A stretch of DNA of 64,000 nt, taken from contig CAWAKK010000001.1 in NCBI GenBank assembly GCA_963782605.1, forward strand, positions 62,001 through 126,000, read 5' to 3'. This document shows positions 1 through 8,171 of this stretch, in pieces. The DNA is from JBDTSW01 sp963782605 (GTDB lineage: Bacteria; Actinomycetota; Thermoleophilia; Solirubrobacterales; 70-9). Position 1 is the first letter of the stretch; every line of letters begins with the position of its first letter. The notes beneath the pieces are model-generated. The model did not search any database. It was not told the DNA's origin and was given only the letters and a program-made list of their open reading frames with translations. The position numbers and the translations under genes were made by a program.

Positions 1-4
1 GGGG

Positions 5-1551
5 ATGACGTTCACCACCTGGGCGTTCGCGATCGCCCTCGGCGTCTACGCCTTCGGGGAGGGGGGTGCCACGGCCGTCGGCATCGCCGCCCTCGTCCGT
101 CTGCTCCCCGGCGCGATGGCTTCGCCGTTCGCGGGCCTGCTCGGGGACCGGTTGTCGCGGCGCCTTGTCCTGATGCTGAGCGCGCTGCTGAGCGGTCTCG
201 CGATCGCGATCGCGGCAGCCGCGGCGGCCGCGGACGCCCCAGCCTGGGTCGTCTACGGGCTCGCCGGCCTCTTCACCGTCGCCTCTACCCCCTACGTGCC
301 GGCCGAGGGAGCGCTGCTGCCGCTGGCTGCCCGCACCCCCAGGAACTCTCGGCGGCCAACGTTACCCACAACCAGATGGACAGCCTGGGCTTTCTCGTCG
401 CCTCGCTCGTCGCGGGAGCGCTCCTGGCCGTAGCCAGCCCAGAGGCCGCATTCGCCGCCGCCGCGACGGCTGGCCTCGTCACGGCGGTGGTCCTCTCAAC
501 CCTGGTCACGGACGAGCGGCCCTCCTATCACGAGGAGGCGGGCGCGCCGGGGGTGCTTCGCCAGACGGCCGTGGGCTTCAGAGTGCTGGTGGCCGAGCCC
601 AAGCTGCGCCTGGTTGGCATCGCGCTCAGCCTTTTGGTCTTCGTCGAGGGTGCGGCTGACGTGATGGTCGTGATCGTCACCCTCGACCTGCTCGGGATCA
701 GCGAGGGCAACGTCGGCTGGATCAACGCCGCCTGGGGCATCGGGGCATTGATCGCCGGGGCAGGGTTGGCGGTACTCCTGGACCGCGGCAACCTCGCGGC
801 CGGGCTTTCGGTCGGCTGCCTGATCACCGGGGTCGGCCTCGCGCTCCCCGGCGCCTGGCCGGTGGCAGTTGCCGCCTACCTCTCCTTCTTGCTGATGGGG
901 TTCGGCTTCAGCTTCGTCGAGGTGGCCGCGAGAACGCTGCTCCAGCGTCTCGGCTCGGACGAGACGCTCGCTCGCGTGATCGGCTTTCTGGAGACGAGCC
1001 GTTTGGCCGCGACGGCCCTGGGCGCGATCGTCGCACCGGCGATGGTGGCCGCGTTCGGCGTGCGCGGCGCGCTGCTGGCGCTCGGGGCGCTGCTGCCCGC
1101 GCTCGCGCTGATGCGCTGGCGAGCGCTGCGCGATTTCGAGATTGGCGCTCCGGTCTCCGAACGCAACTACAACCTTCTTCGTGGCACCTCGATCTTCGCC
1201 CCATTGCCCGTTGACGCCCTTGAGGGCGTGTGCCGCTCCCTGGTCGCGGTCGATGTGAAGCCGGGGCAGGAGGTGATCACCCAAGGAGACCACGGGGACC
1301 GCTTCTATCTGATCGACCACGGGGAGGTCGAGGTAAGCAAGAACGACGTCCTCGAGCGGAGCCAGAGCGAAGGCGAGTGCTTTGGCGAGATCGCTCTGCT
1401 TCGGGACGTGCCCCGCACGGCCACCGTCCGCGCCACTCGCGAGACCCGGTTGCTGGCACTCGACCGCGACCACTTCATCGCGGCCGTCGGCGGGCACCGG
1501 CGTAGCCATCAGAACGCCGAGGCCGTCGCCGATCGTTGGCTCCAGCCCTAG
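5..1551 (+). CDS. MFS transporter fused to a C-terminal cyclic-nucleotide-binding domain (one frameshift, 5' end probably cut)
   Basis: The protein has about ten hydrophobic segments of a major-facilitator carrier, with an early cytoplasmic-loop motif GDRLSRR. It is followed by a soluble cNMP-binding domain in the last 130 residues, marked by PGQEVITQGDHGDRFYLI, GECFGEIALL and PRTATVRA. The RTA motif suggests a real nucleotide pocket. The reading frame breaks near 340: the text CCCCCAGGAACTC reads correctly only if one G is added, after which the second frame continues cleanly. The first transmembrane segment is short, so translation probably starts before the window. The substrate cannot be inferred. 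The fusion suggests transport gated by, or coupled to, a cyclic nucleotide, which is inference. Confidence 0.85.
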
Positions 1552-1556
1552 GTCGA

Positions 1557-1574
1557 GGCGGCTCAAGCGCCGCC
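1557..1574. terminator. GC-rich hairpin between convergent genes
   Basis: GGCGGC and GCCGCC form a 6-bp stem with a six-base loop, directly after the MFS stop codon and before the 3' end of the minus-strand methyltransferase. No T-run follows, so a bidirectional terminator role is only suggested by position. Confidence 0.35.
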
Positions 1575-1637
1575 CCGCCCGGCGACCGATGGGCACCGAG
1601 GTCCGAGCGCCCGCGTCGGCCGCGATCCGTGCGCGAG

Positions 1638-2412
1638 TCAGCTGCCCGGAGCGCGGGCGTGGACGGCGGTGAAGGCGATCGTCTGCGTCCACCACCGCGG
1701 ATCGTCGCAGTGGGCGAGGAACCGATCGATGAGTCGGGTCGTCGAGCCTCCCCGAGTCCACGAGCCGGTCGCGTAGCTCGACGACCGTCTGGGTCCAGTA
1801 CGCCGCCCACTCAGAGCCCCCGTTGTAGACGGCGGTCTCGGCCGTCCCCGCGACCTGCTCGAGTCCCAACGTCGCGAGCCGCGGGGCCAGCGTGCGACCC
1901 ACGTGGTAGTCGATCCCCTGGTCGCGCGACCACCCGAGCCACCCGCTCCAGAAGGCTCGCACCTCGAGCGGCTGGGCGACACTGACCGGCAAGAAGTCCG
2001 GTTCGATCAGCAGGATCGCGCCCCCGGGTGCCAAGCTGGCGGCGAGGTTCTGAACCGCCGCCTCGCGATCCGTGACGTGGTGCAGCACCGCCCGCGCGGT
2101 CACGAGATCGAAGCCGCCGGGATCGACCGGGCCGGCAACGATGTCGCCCTGCCGCAGTTCGAGCCTCGGTGCCCGCACGTCGACCAGTGACAGGTCGAGA
2201 TCGAAGGCGACCGCCTCGCCGCTGGGCCCGACGCGCTCGGCGAGCCAGGCGGAGATGGAGCCGTTGCCGCAGCCCACCTCGAGCGTCCGAGCGCCTTGAC
2301 CGACTCCGAGCGCCTCGATGTGCCGGCGGTGCATCGGGTCCAGCAGCCGAGACATCAGCGCCAGCCGCGAGCGCTCACCTTCTAGGTGATGGTCCAAGAC
2401 GTACTCGGCCAC
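1638..2412 (-). CDS. Class I SAM-dependent methyltransferase (one frameshift near the 3' end)
   Basis: This is a soluble Rossmann-fold methyltransferase. Motif I is TLEVGCGNGSISAWLAE, followed by an acidic loop (VAFDLDLSLVD), a motif II region (GGFDLVTARAVLHHV) and a post-motif (APGGAILLIEPDF). It resembles small-molecule UbiE/type 11 methyltransferases, but the acceptor is unknown. I chose the GTG at 2412 because the encoded start, AEYVLDHHLEGER, leads straight into the family N-terminus. The frame changes near 1750. The last 30 residues, ending HARAPGS, continue in the next frame, which is most simply an indel. It lies convergent with the MFS gene, and nothing nearby indicates its substrate. 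Confidence 0.75.
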
Positions 2413-2495
2413 ACAGCCGATCCTACGAGCCCTCGCGCCTGTCTGCAAGCGTTCCCGGGGCCGGATGGTCCGCGGGGTCAAAGGCTTCGGCGAAG

Positions 2496-2852
2496 CTAAT
2501 CCAGGTCGTCGACCTCGCCCTGGTATTGGCCCATGCCGCGAGCGATGCCGTCGCCAATCAAGGCATCGACGACGCCTTGCGAATCGACGATCAGGTCGGC
2601 CCGCGTGACGCGTCGCTGGAACTCCTCGTCGGCGCGCAGCGCCCTGACCTGATCTTCGCTGCCACGCAACAGCGCGAAGCCCTGCAGGTCTCCGCCGTGA
2701 GGCGTGAGCAGGACAACCTCGAAGTCCTCGATCTTGTCGTCGCCCTGAAGCCCTCCCCAGTATTCGACGCTCTCGTTGAACACCTGGAGAGCGCGCTTCT
2801 CGCGCCCGCGCGCTACCTGGCCCCATCCGATGAACAGTGCGGCATCGGCCAT
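2496..2852 (-). CDS. Conserved hypothetical protein, 118 aa
   Basis: A small, soluble, acidic protein opening MADAALFIGWGQVARGRE and ending GQYQGEVDDLD. It has no signal peptide or membrane segment. From memory this pattern (ADAALFIGWG..RGRE..AL..FNE..EY) recurs as a short uncharacterised family in actinobacteria, but I cannot name a domain or function. The alternating pattern around FEVVLLTPHGGDLQGFALL looks like a dimeric alpha/beta fold, which is inference. A GAGGAGGAG ribosome site precedes the ATG. The neighbours (methyltransferase, DoxX) do not form an evident operon with it. Confidence 0.65.
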   Translation of the reverse strand: MADAALFIGWGQVARGREKRALQVFNESVEYWGGLQGDDKIEDFEVVLLTPHGGDLQGFALLRGSEDQVRALRADEEFQRRVTRADLIVDSQGVVDALIGDGIARGMGQYQGEVDDLD

Positions 2853-2980
2853 TCGCCATCTCCTCCTCGCTCGACCACTCGGCTTGGTCCAACCCTACGC
2901 GCGGGCGGGAGTCGTAGCAAGGCGTCCCCGCACATCCGCTGGCATATTCGCCCTGCGATCCACACCTATCCGTGCGTAAG

Positions 2981-3032
2981 GCGGCACCGCTTCACACGCG
3001 AGAGGTCGCTGGTTCGAAACCAGTCGCGCCCA
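2981..3032 (+). pseudogene. 3' fragment of a tRNA-Val(CAC)-like gene
   Basis: The segment reads as the 3' half of a tRNA. It has an anticodon loop TTCACAC (anticodon CAC) at 2991-2997 with three paired stem positions, and a variable loop AGGTC. Its T-arm is GCTGG-TTCGAAA-CCAGT at 3008-3024, followed by the 3' acceptor strand CGCGCCC with discriminator A at 3032. No matching GGGCGCG acceptor 5' strand or D-arm lies in the 80 bases upstream, and the outer anticodon stem is mispaired, so it is not a functional tRNA. Such 3' halves are typical left-overs of site-specific integration or recombination at tRNA genes. The DoxX reading frame on the other strand runs into it. Confidence 0.6.
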
Positions 3033-3471
3033 TTTCGGGCTGAGTTGTCTCGCTCACGGCTAGACGGAAGAGCGTGAGCGCGCCGAGGAGGAGCCCGAGG
3101 TCACGTAGCGCGATGTCACCGTAGCCGCCGGCAAGCAGCAGGCCGACGATGATCCCGCCGAGCCAGGCAGCGACGAGCAGGGCGCCGAAGCGAGGAGCGA
3201 TCAGGACGGTGAAGCCGGCCAGAACCTCGATCGCACCGACAGCGTACATCGCGTCCTGGGCGCTGCCGGGGAGGATGTCGTTGAACTCGGTGGCCAGATA
3301 GGCGGACCAGTTGTCGTTCATCACCTCGGCGAATTTGTCGAGGCCCATCAGGACCGGGAGGACGAAGAACCCGATCCGCAGCAGGGTGAAGGCCTGGGCG
3401 ATGGGATCCTCGCGCAGCCGCGTCAGGCTGGGAAACGGGATCGGCCGCACGGCCAGGGTGAGTGCGTTCAT
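2992..3471 (-). CDS. DoxX-family membrane protein
   Basis: A 159-residue protein with about four hydrophobic helices: LLRIGFFVLPVLMGLDKFA, a segment around VLAGFTVLIAPRFGALL, GIIVGLLLAGG, and DLGLLLGALTLFRLAV. This matches the DoxX/DoxD-like family of small membrane proteins linked to redox or thiol stress. AAAGGAG precedes the ATG. The end is odd: after the last helix the frame continues into the antisense of the tRNA-Val fragment, giving the tail GATGFEPATSRV, a peptide known as the spurious translation of tRNA 3' ends. The native C-terminus was therefore probably replaced. It lies just downstream of the sigma/anti-sigma pair on the same strand and may belong to that regulon. Confidence 0.8.
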   Translation of the reverse strand: MNALTLAVRPIPFPSLTRLREDPIAQAFTLLRIGFFVLPVLMGLDKFAEVMNDNWSAYLATEFNDILPGSAQDAMYAVGAIEVLAGFTVLIAPRFGALLVAAWLGGIIVGLLLAGGYGDIALRDLGLLLGALTLFRLAVSETTQPEMGATGFEPATSRV

Positions 3472-3527
3472 GGGATGCGTCTCCTTTCGGGAGGGTCGCA
3501 TCGTTAGCGCCGGCTCGAGGCCGGGTC

Positions 3528-3779
3528 TTACTTTCGAGGCTCGGCTCGGAGCAGCGCCAGCAGGCTCTGGTGATCCTCGCCGCAGGCTGGACATCCAGCC
3601 AGGTGCGCACGCATGCCGGGAACGGCGGCGTCGGCGTCGGCTCGGCCCAGCTCCAGTTCGACATACCGGTCGAGTTGCTCGAAGCATTCCTCGCAGGTCA
3701 GCTCAGGGCCGTCGGCGCCGAGCAGGAGGCGGAGGCGGTCGGCCTCGCCCGTCTCTTTTGGCTCGCCCGGCATCGTCAT
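3528..3779 (-). CDS. Putative zinc-finger anti-sigma factor
   Basis: An 83-residue soluble protein carrying C29-x2-C32 and the H59-x3-C63-x2-C66 signature of zinc-binding anti-sigma (zf-HC2/ZAS) proteins. No membrane segment is present, so it would act in the cytoplasm, possibly as a redox-responsive partner in the manner of RsrA. Its ATG overlaps the stop of the sigma gene upstream (ATGA), the usual arrangement for an ECF sigma factor and its cognate anti-sigma factor. Whether the cysteines sense thiol oxidation is inference from the ZAS family. Confidence 0.8.
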   Translation of the reverse strand: MTMPGEPKETGEADRLRLLLGADGPELTCEECFEQLDRYVELELGRADADAAVPGMRAHLAGCPACGEDHQSLLALLRAEPRK

Positions 3780-4513
3780 CTCGTCTCGGTGGGCTCGAGC
3801 TCTTCCGCGAATCGAAGTCCCCGCCGCCCGAGGTGGGTGCGAAGCTTCCTGCGCGCGTCGTGAATCGTCTTGTAGAGGGCTCCCCGAGTCGTGCCGAGGC
3901 GCTCCGCCAGGACGTCGATCGGGACTCCGTTCAGCGCCACCGCAACGAGGACCTCGCGCTGATGAGCCGAGAGCTCGGTCTCGATCGCATCCCCGATCGA
4001 GCCCAGGAGCTCACTCTGCTCGGCGCTCTCAGCCGGGGAGCCCCCCTGGTCTGCGAAGGTCGACCACAGCTCGGCTTCGAGCGGGATCTCGCGTCCCTGC
4101 CAGGCTCGGCGGCGCAGCTTCACGGCTGCCTCCAGCAAGGCGAACTTGTAGGCCCAGGTGGTGAACCTGCTCTCGCCGCGATAGGTGTCGAGCTTGCCGA
4201 GGATCGCGAGCAGCGCGTCGTTGGCGCTCTGGTGGGCGAGGTCGTCGAGGTCACCTCCGCGCAGGTATGGGAGTCTCGCTCGCCGGCGACCGATCTCGAA
4301 CCGCGCAGCCTTCAGCAGCAGCTCACGCAGCCGGACGCGGGCCTCCTCCCCACGCGCGCCTGTCTCCGCCAGGGCGTCGACCCAGGCCCGCGACACGGCG
4401 TCGGGGCCGACTGTCGACGGGGCTTGGCCTGGAGGGGTCATGAGTAGCGTCGGCGGAGCAAGGACCGCAGTCGCGCCGACGCTACCAGCCGGCTTGACCG
4501 GTGCGCTCAACAC
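3776..4513 (-). CDS. ECF-type RNA polymerase sigma factor
   Basis: Region 2 lies about residues 85-155, with GDLDDLAHQSANDALLAIL and YRGESRFTTWAYKFALLEA for -10 recognition. Region 4 lies about residues 185-235, with LSAHQREVLVAVALNGVP and the helix-turn-helix LAERLGTTRGALYKTIHDAR. The open frame begins with a GTG at 4513. An ATG at 4441 would remove a proline-rich 24-residue leader, so the true start is uncertain. Translation is coupled to the zinc anti-sigma gene by a 4-base overlap. The divergent intergenic region carries an inverted 10-mer that could be its own target promoter. Confidence 0.88.
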   Translation of the reverse strand: MLSAPVKPAGSVGATAVLAPPTLLMTPPGQAPSTVGPDAVSRAWVDALAETGARGEEARVRLRELLLKAARFEIGRRRARLPYLRGGDLDDLAHQSANDALLAILGKLDTYRGESRFTTWAYKFALLEAAVKLRRRAWQGREIPLEAELWSTFADQGGSPAESAEQSELLGSIGDAIETELSAHQREVLVAVALNGVPIDVLAERLGTTRGALYKTIHDARRKLRTHLGRRGLRFAEELEPTETR

Positions 4514-4577
4514 GACCGACCCTCACGCGCGTCTTTGGCGTCGGGGCGCATGTCTCGTTTGCGACGTCGCGTGCGCG

Positions 4578-4656
4578 GTTCTTACGCGCGGCGTTCCGCT
4601 GGCGGGCATCGGCGATCGCGACGCCATCGGTCGCGGGGATGGGGCGGCGTAAGAAC
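4578..4656. promoter_or_regulatory. Inverted pair of the 10-mer GCGTAAGAAC in a divergent intergenic region
   Basis: GTTCTTACGC at 4578-4587 is the exact reverse complement of GCGTAAGAAC at 4647-4656. Each copy points outward: the minus-strand copy ends 65 bases before the sigma GTG, and the plus-strand copy ends 69 bases before the flavoprotein ATG. The GAAC core resembles the -35 element of many ECF promoters. The symmetry suggests divergent promoters read by the same factor, possibly the adjacent ECF sigma. I cannot identify convincing -10 elements. Confidence 0.45.
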
Positions 4657-4724
4657 GGCGTGCCTCAAGACGCACATGGAGCAAGGGCAAAAGGCCTGCG
4701 CACAGGTACTGAGAGAGGAAAGTG

Positions 4725-6026
4725 ATGAACGCACAAACCGAGACCTACGTCATCGTCGGAGCGGGATTGGCCGGCGCAAAGGCCGCCGAGACCCTGCGCG
4801 AGGAGGGCTTCGACGGCGAACTGATCATCATCGGAGACGAGCCCGAGCGACCGTACGAGCGGCCACCGCTCTCCAAGGACTACCTGCGCGGGGAGCTCAA
4901 GGACAGGCCCTACGTCCACCCCAGCAGTTTCTACACGGACCACGAGATCGAACTCATGACCTCGACGCCGGTAACCAGCGTCGATCTCGAACTACGCGAG
5001 CTCTCACTCGAAGGCGGTCGACGGCTCTCATACGACAAGCTCCTTATGGCCACCGGCGCCGCGCCCCGGCGTCTCGACGTTCCCGGAAGCGAGCTCGATG
5101 GCATTCACTACCTGCGGACGGTCGGTGATTCCGAGCTGATCGCAGGGCTGATCGACCGGGGCCGGCAGCTCGTGGTCGTCGGCTCCGGCTGGATCGGCGC
5201 CGAGATCGCCGCCTCGGCGCGCGAGCAGGGCTGCGAGGTGACGATGATCGAGATGGCCTCGCTCCCACTCGAGAGGGTGCTCGGCCCTGAGGTCGGCCGC
5301 ATCTATCTCGACCTTCACCGAGACCACGGGGTGGAGTTCCTGCCGGAGACCACCGTGGAGCGGTTTGAGGGTACGGGGGCGGTCGAACGCGTCCTCACGC
5401 GGGATGGCGCGGTGATCGAGACGGACTTCGTCGTCGTCGGCATCGGGGTTGCGCCTCGCAGCGGCCTCGTCGAGGCGGCGGGCCTGCGGGTCGAGAACGG
5501 CGTCATCGTGAACGAACGTCTCGAGGCGCGCGCCCCGAGTCTCTTCGCAGCGGGCGACGTCGCGAACGCCCGTCACCCCTTCTACGGTCGGCACATTCGG
5601 GTCGAGCACTGGGCGAACGCGCTCAACCAGGGACCCGCTGCCGCCAAGGCGATGCTCGGCCGGGACGTGAGCTACGACGAGATCCCCTACTTCTTCTCCG
5701 ATCAGTACGACGCCGGCATGGAGTACAGCGGTCTTGCGATGGAATGGGACGAGGTCGTCTTCCGCGGCGACGTGGCCGCCCGCGAGTTCATCGCCTTCTG
5801 GCTCAAGGACGAGCGGCTCGTCGCCGGCCTGAACATGAACGTCTGGGACGTGAGCGACCCGATCCGGGATCTGATCCGCAGCCGCCGGCCCGTCAGCAGC
5901 CGCGATCTGGCGGACGGGGATGTTCCCCTGTCCCAGCTCACCGCGGATCCCAAGCTCGACCCGCCCCCGCGCCGAGAGCCGATCGAGGTGCTGGGTGCGT
6001 CTAACTCCGAGGATGGATCATGCTGA
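4725..6026 (+). CDS. FAD/NAD(P)-dependent ferredoxin reductase-like oxidoreductase
   Basis: Two dinucleotide folds are visible: an N-terminal FAD motif, YVIVGAGLAGAKAAETLRE, and a central NAD(P) motif, VVVGSGWIGAEIAA. The RPYERPPLSKDYLRG block and the second FAD motif LFAAGDVAN are hallmarks of the rubredoxin/putidaredoxin/rhodocoxin reductase family, which passes electrons from NAD(P)H to a ferredoxin. At about 433 residues it is full length. The ATG at 4725 sits 7 bases after GAGGAAAG, although an in-frame GTG lies just before it. It overlaps folE by 7 bases. No ferredoxin or P450 is visible nearby, so the electron acceptor is unknown. Control by the adjacent ECF sigma is inferred from the shared 10-mer. 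Confidence 0.88.
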   Translation: MNAQTETYVIVGAGLAGAKAAETLREEGFDGELIIIGDEPERPYERPPLSKDYLRGELKDRPYVHPSSFYTDHEIELMTSTPVTSVDLELRELSLEGGRRLSYDKLLMATGAAPRRLDVPGSELDGIHYLRTVGDSELIAGLIDRGRQLVVVGSGWIGAEIAASAREQGCEVTMIEMASLPLERVLGPEVGRIYLDLHRDHGVEFLPETTVERFEGTGAVERVLTRDGAVIETDFVVVGIGVAPRSGLVEAAGLRVENGVIVNERLEARAPSLFAAGDVANARHPFYGRHIRVEHWANALNQGPAAAKAMLGRDVSYDEIPYFFSDQYDAGMEYSGLAMEWDEVVFRGDVAAREFIAFWLKDERLVAGLNMNVWDVSDPIRDLIRSRRPVSSRDLADGDVPLSQLTADPKLDPPPRREPIEVLGASNSEDGSC

Positions 6027-6631
6027 AGGGGTCGCGTAACGGGGCGGCTCCACAGCTCCAGGCCGCTCCACCCCACGGCGGTGTGGACCTCGCGGCGGCG
6101 GAGCGTGCGGCGCACCATCTCCTTGTGGCACTCGGCGCCGACCTGGAGTCGGACCATCTCCGCGAGACGCCGAGGCGTGTCGCCAAGGCGTACGCGGAGC
6201 TTTTGACCCCGCGGCCGGTCAACCCCACCACGTTCGCGAACGACGAGGGCTATGACGAGCTGGTGATTGTCGGCGAGATCCCGTTCCAGTCGCTGTGCGC
6301 CCATCACCTGCTGCCGTTCCAGGGCAAGGCGCATGTCGCCTACCTGCCGGGCGAGCGGTTGGTCGGCCTTTCGAAGCTCGCCCGTGTGGTCGAGCTCTAC
6401 TCGCGTCGTCTACAGCTGCAGGAGCGGCTGACTACCCAGGTGGCAGACTGGTTGGAAGAGCACCTCCACCCGCGCGGGGTTGGCGTGGTGCTCGAAGCCG
6501 AGCATCTGTGCATGTCGCTCCGCGGCGTCCAGACAGCCGGCTCGAACACGGTCACCTCCGCCCTGCGCGGCGCGGTCAAGGACGACGCGCGGACGAGACA
6601 GGAGTTCTTGAGCCTCATCAGCTCGAAGTAG
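6020..6631 (+). CDS. folE: GTP cyclohydrolase I
   Basis: This enzyme converts GTP to 7,8-dihydroneopterin triphosphate, the first step of folate and pterin synthesis. The zinc ligands are visible as C93 and H96 in SLCAHHLLPF and C163 in EHLCMSLRGV. The substrate-binding block GLSKLARVVELYSRRLQLQERL is intact. The length of 203 residues is normal for type I enzymes. The N-terminal 20 residues are low-complexity and poorly conserved. The start overlaps the preceding flavoprotein gene, so the two are probably co-translated. The TAG stop is immediately followed by a tRNA T-arm-like motif. Confidence 0.95.
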   Translation: MLKGSRNGAAPQLQAAPPHGGVDLAAAERAAHHLLVALGADLESDHLRETPRRVAKAYAELLTPRPVNPTTFANDEGYDELVIVGEIPFQSLCAHHLLPFQGKAHVAYLPGERLVGLSKLARVVELYSRRLQLQERLTTQVADWLEEHLHPRGVGVVLEAEHLCMSLRGVQTAGSNTVTSALRGAVKDDARTRQEFLSLISSK

Positions 6632-6652
6632 TTCGAAACCAGCCGCGCCTAT
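6631..6652 (+). repeat. tRNA T-arm-like motif, copy at the end of folE
   Basis: GTTCGAAACCAGCCGCGCCT follows the folE stop codon. It matches the T-loop, T-stem and acceptor part of the tRNA-Val fragment at 3012-3033 at 20 of 22 positions. No other tRNA part is present. Related copies follow other genes in this window. Confidence 0.45.
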
Positions 6653-6710
6653 AGCTTGAATAGGACGCTCGCACGCAAGCGAGCGGTCGAAGCTCCACGA
6701 GAGGAAATTC

Positions 6711-7190
6711 ATGGGTGATGAAACCGGCGCGTACGTCCACCAGCCCGGAGAGGCTGAGCTGCGGTGGATGGGTGAGACGTCCACGTACTTTCTCGCCACC
6801 GGGGAGGAGACGGAAGGCGCCTTCTGCCTAGTCGACGAGCAGGCCAGTCGTGGGGAGAGCGTCCCCCTCCACCGGCACCCCCACGACATGGAGTCCTTCT
6901 ACGTCTTGGAGGGCGACCTAACGCTCTACATCGGTGATCGGCCGGGCGTGCGGGCGTCGGCAGGTTCGTTCGCGCACTTGCCTGGTGGAACAGTTCACGG
7001 TTTCCGGGTCGAGTCGGAAAAGGCCCGCTACCTCATCCTCACGACGCCGCGCCATGGGCAGTTCTACCGCGCGATCACCGTCGCGTCGCGACAGGGCGGT
7101 CTGCCGCCACTCGACTCGATCCAAGGAGCACAGATCAAGCAGGCCAGCGAGGACTACGGCGTGGAGTTCGTCGGACCACTGCCAGATTGA
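6711..7190 (+). CDS. Cupin-domain protein (quercetin dioxygenase-like)
   Basis: A 159-residue single-domain cupin. Motif 1 reads around HRHPHDMESFYVLEGDLTLYI, supplying two histidines and a glutamate. Motif 2 reads around AGSFAHLPGGTVHGFRV, supplying the last histidine. These four residues normally bind a metal (Fe, Mn or Ni). The family includes dioxygenases, isomerases and simple sensors, and the substrate cannot be told from sequence. AGAGGAAATTC precedes the ATG. It sits 79 bases after folE, in the same direction and possibly on the same transcript. Confidence 0.85.
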   Translation: MGDETGAYVHQPGEAELRWMGETSTYFLATGEETEGAFCLVDEQASRGESVPLHRHPHDMESFYVLEGDLTLYIGDRPGVRASAGSFAHLPGGTVHGFRVESEKARYLILTTPRHGQFYRAITVASRQGGLPPLDSIQGAQIKQASEDYGVEFVGPLPD

Positions 7191-7259
7191 ACCAACGGAC
7201 ACCGAGCGCCACACCGACGTGCTCCCGTCGGTCGGCGGCGATCGGGGAGAATGAGGTCC

Positions 7260-8064
7260 ATGGCCGCGGAGATCTCGCAGCAGCGAAAGGGCGTCGCGTT
7301 TCGAACGCTGCACGAGGGACCACCGTTCGTCATCCCGAACCCGTGGGACGCCGGCTCGGCGAAGGTCTTCGCGGCAATGGGATTCGAGGCGCTGGCCACG
7401 ACGAGCGCCGGCTTCGCCTTCACGCTGGGACGACAAGACGGCGACGTCACTCTCGACGAGGTTGTCGAGCACACCCGTGCGCTCGGCGCCGCCACCGAGC
7501 CTGCCCGTCTCGGTCGACTTGGAGAACGGCTACGGCCCAGACCCGGAGGACGCCGCGCGGGCGATCTCCGGCGCGGCAGAGGCGGGTGCGGTGGGCGGCT
7601 CGATCGAGGATTACGACCCCGAAAGCGGCATCTATGAGATGGAGCACTCGGTTGAGCGGGTGGCCGCGGCCGTCGAGGCTGCCAGCCGCCTCGACTTTCC
7701 GTTCACGCTGACGGCGCGTGCCGAGAACTACGTCCGAGACAACCCCGACCTCGACGACACGATCGCCCGGCTGCAGGCCTACGAGCAGGCCGGGGCGGAC
7801 GTGCTCTACGCGCCACGGCTTCCAAGCGCCAGCGAGATCCGGGCGATCCGCGATGCGACCTCGAAGCCGCTCAACGTCCTTGCCGGACCGGGCCTCTCGA
7901 TGGAGGAGATCATCGAGAGCGGCGGCCAGCGCGTCAGTGTCGGCGGCCGGCTCACCTGGGTCGCGATCAATGCGATGGCGGCCGCCGCCGAGGGGCTGCG
8001 CGACGGCGGCGACCTCCCCATGCAGGCCGACCCGGCACGGATCATCGACTGGCTCTCGGCCTGA
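7260..8064 (+). CDS. Isocitrate lyase/phosphoenolpyruvate mutase family protein (one frameshift)
   Basis: The TIM-barrel features of the PEP mutase/isocitrate lyase superfamily are clear: FVIPNPWDAGSAKVF, ATTSAGFAFTLGR, SVDLENGYG, GGSIEDYD, LTARAENY, QAGADVLYAPRL and a C-terminal NAMAAAAEGL. Members cleave or form C-C or P-C bonds of 2-oxo acids, and this subgroup is often annotated as carboxyvinyl-carboxyphosphonate phosphorylmutase or 2-methylisocitrate lyase-like. Its reaction is unknown here. The frame breaks near 7500, where GAGCCTGCCCG reads correctly (ELPVSVDL) if one C is dropped. I place the start at the ATG at 7260, with GGGGAG upstream; the ATG at 7251 is too close to that site. 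Confidence 0.85.
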
Positions 8065-8171
8065 CGGCTCACGAGGGCCTTGCTCAGCGCGACGGGTCGA
8101 CGGGTTGCCGGTGATGGCCGTCGGCGTGCTCCTGAGCTATGGTCGGATGAAACCGACCGTGGGGAGATGCA

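Noticed and set aside
496..2892. A 798-codon open frame on the minus strand
   Set aside because: Only its middle part (about 1740-2412) is the methyltransferase. The rest is antisense to the MFS gene and to the 118-aa protein, an effect of high GC.
2958..3032. A complete tRNA-Val gene
   Set aside because: No complementary 5' acceptor strand or D-arm exists upstream, and two anticodon-stem pairs fail.
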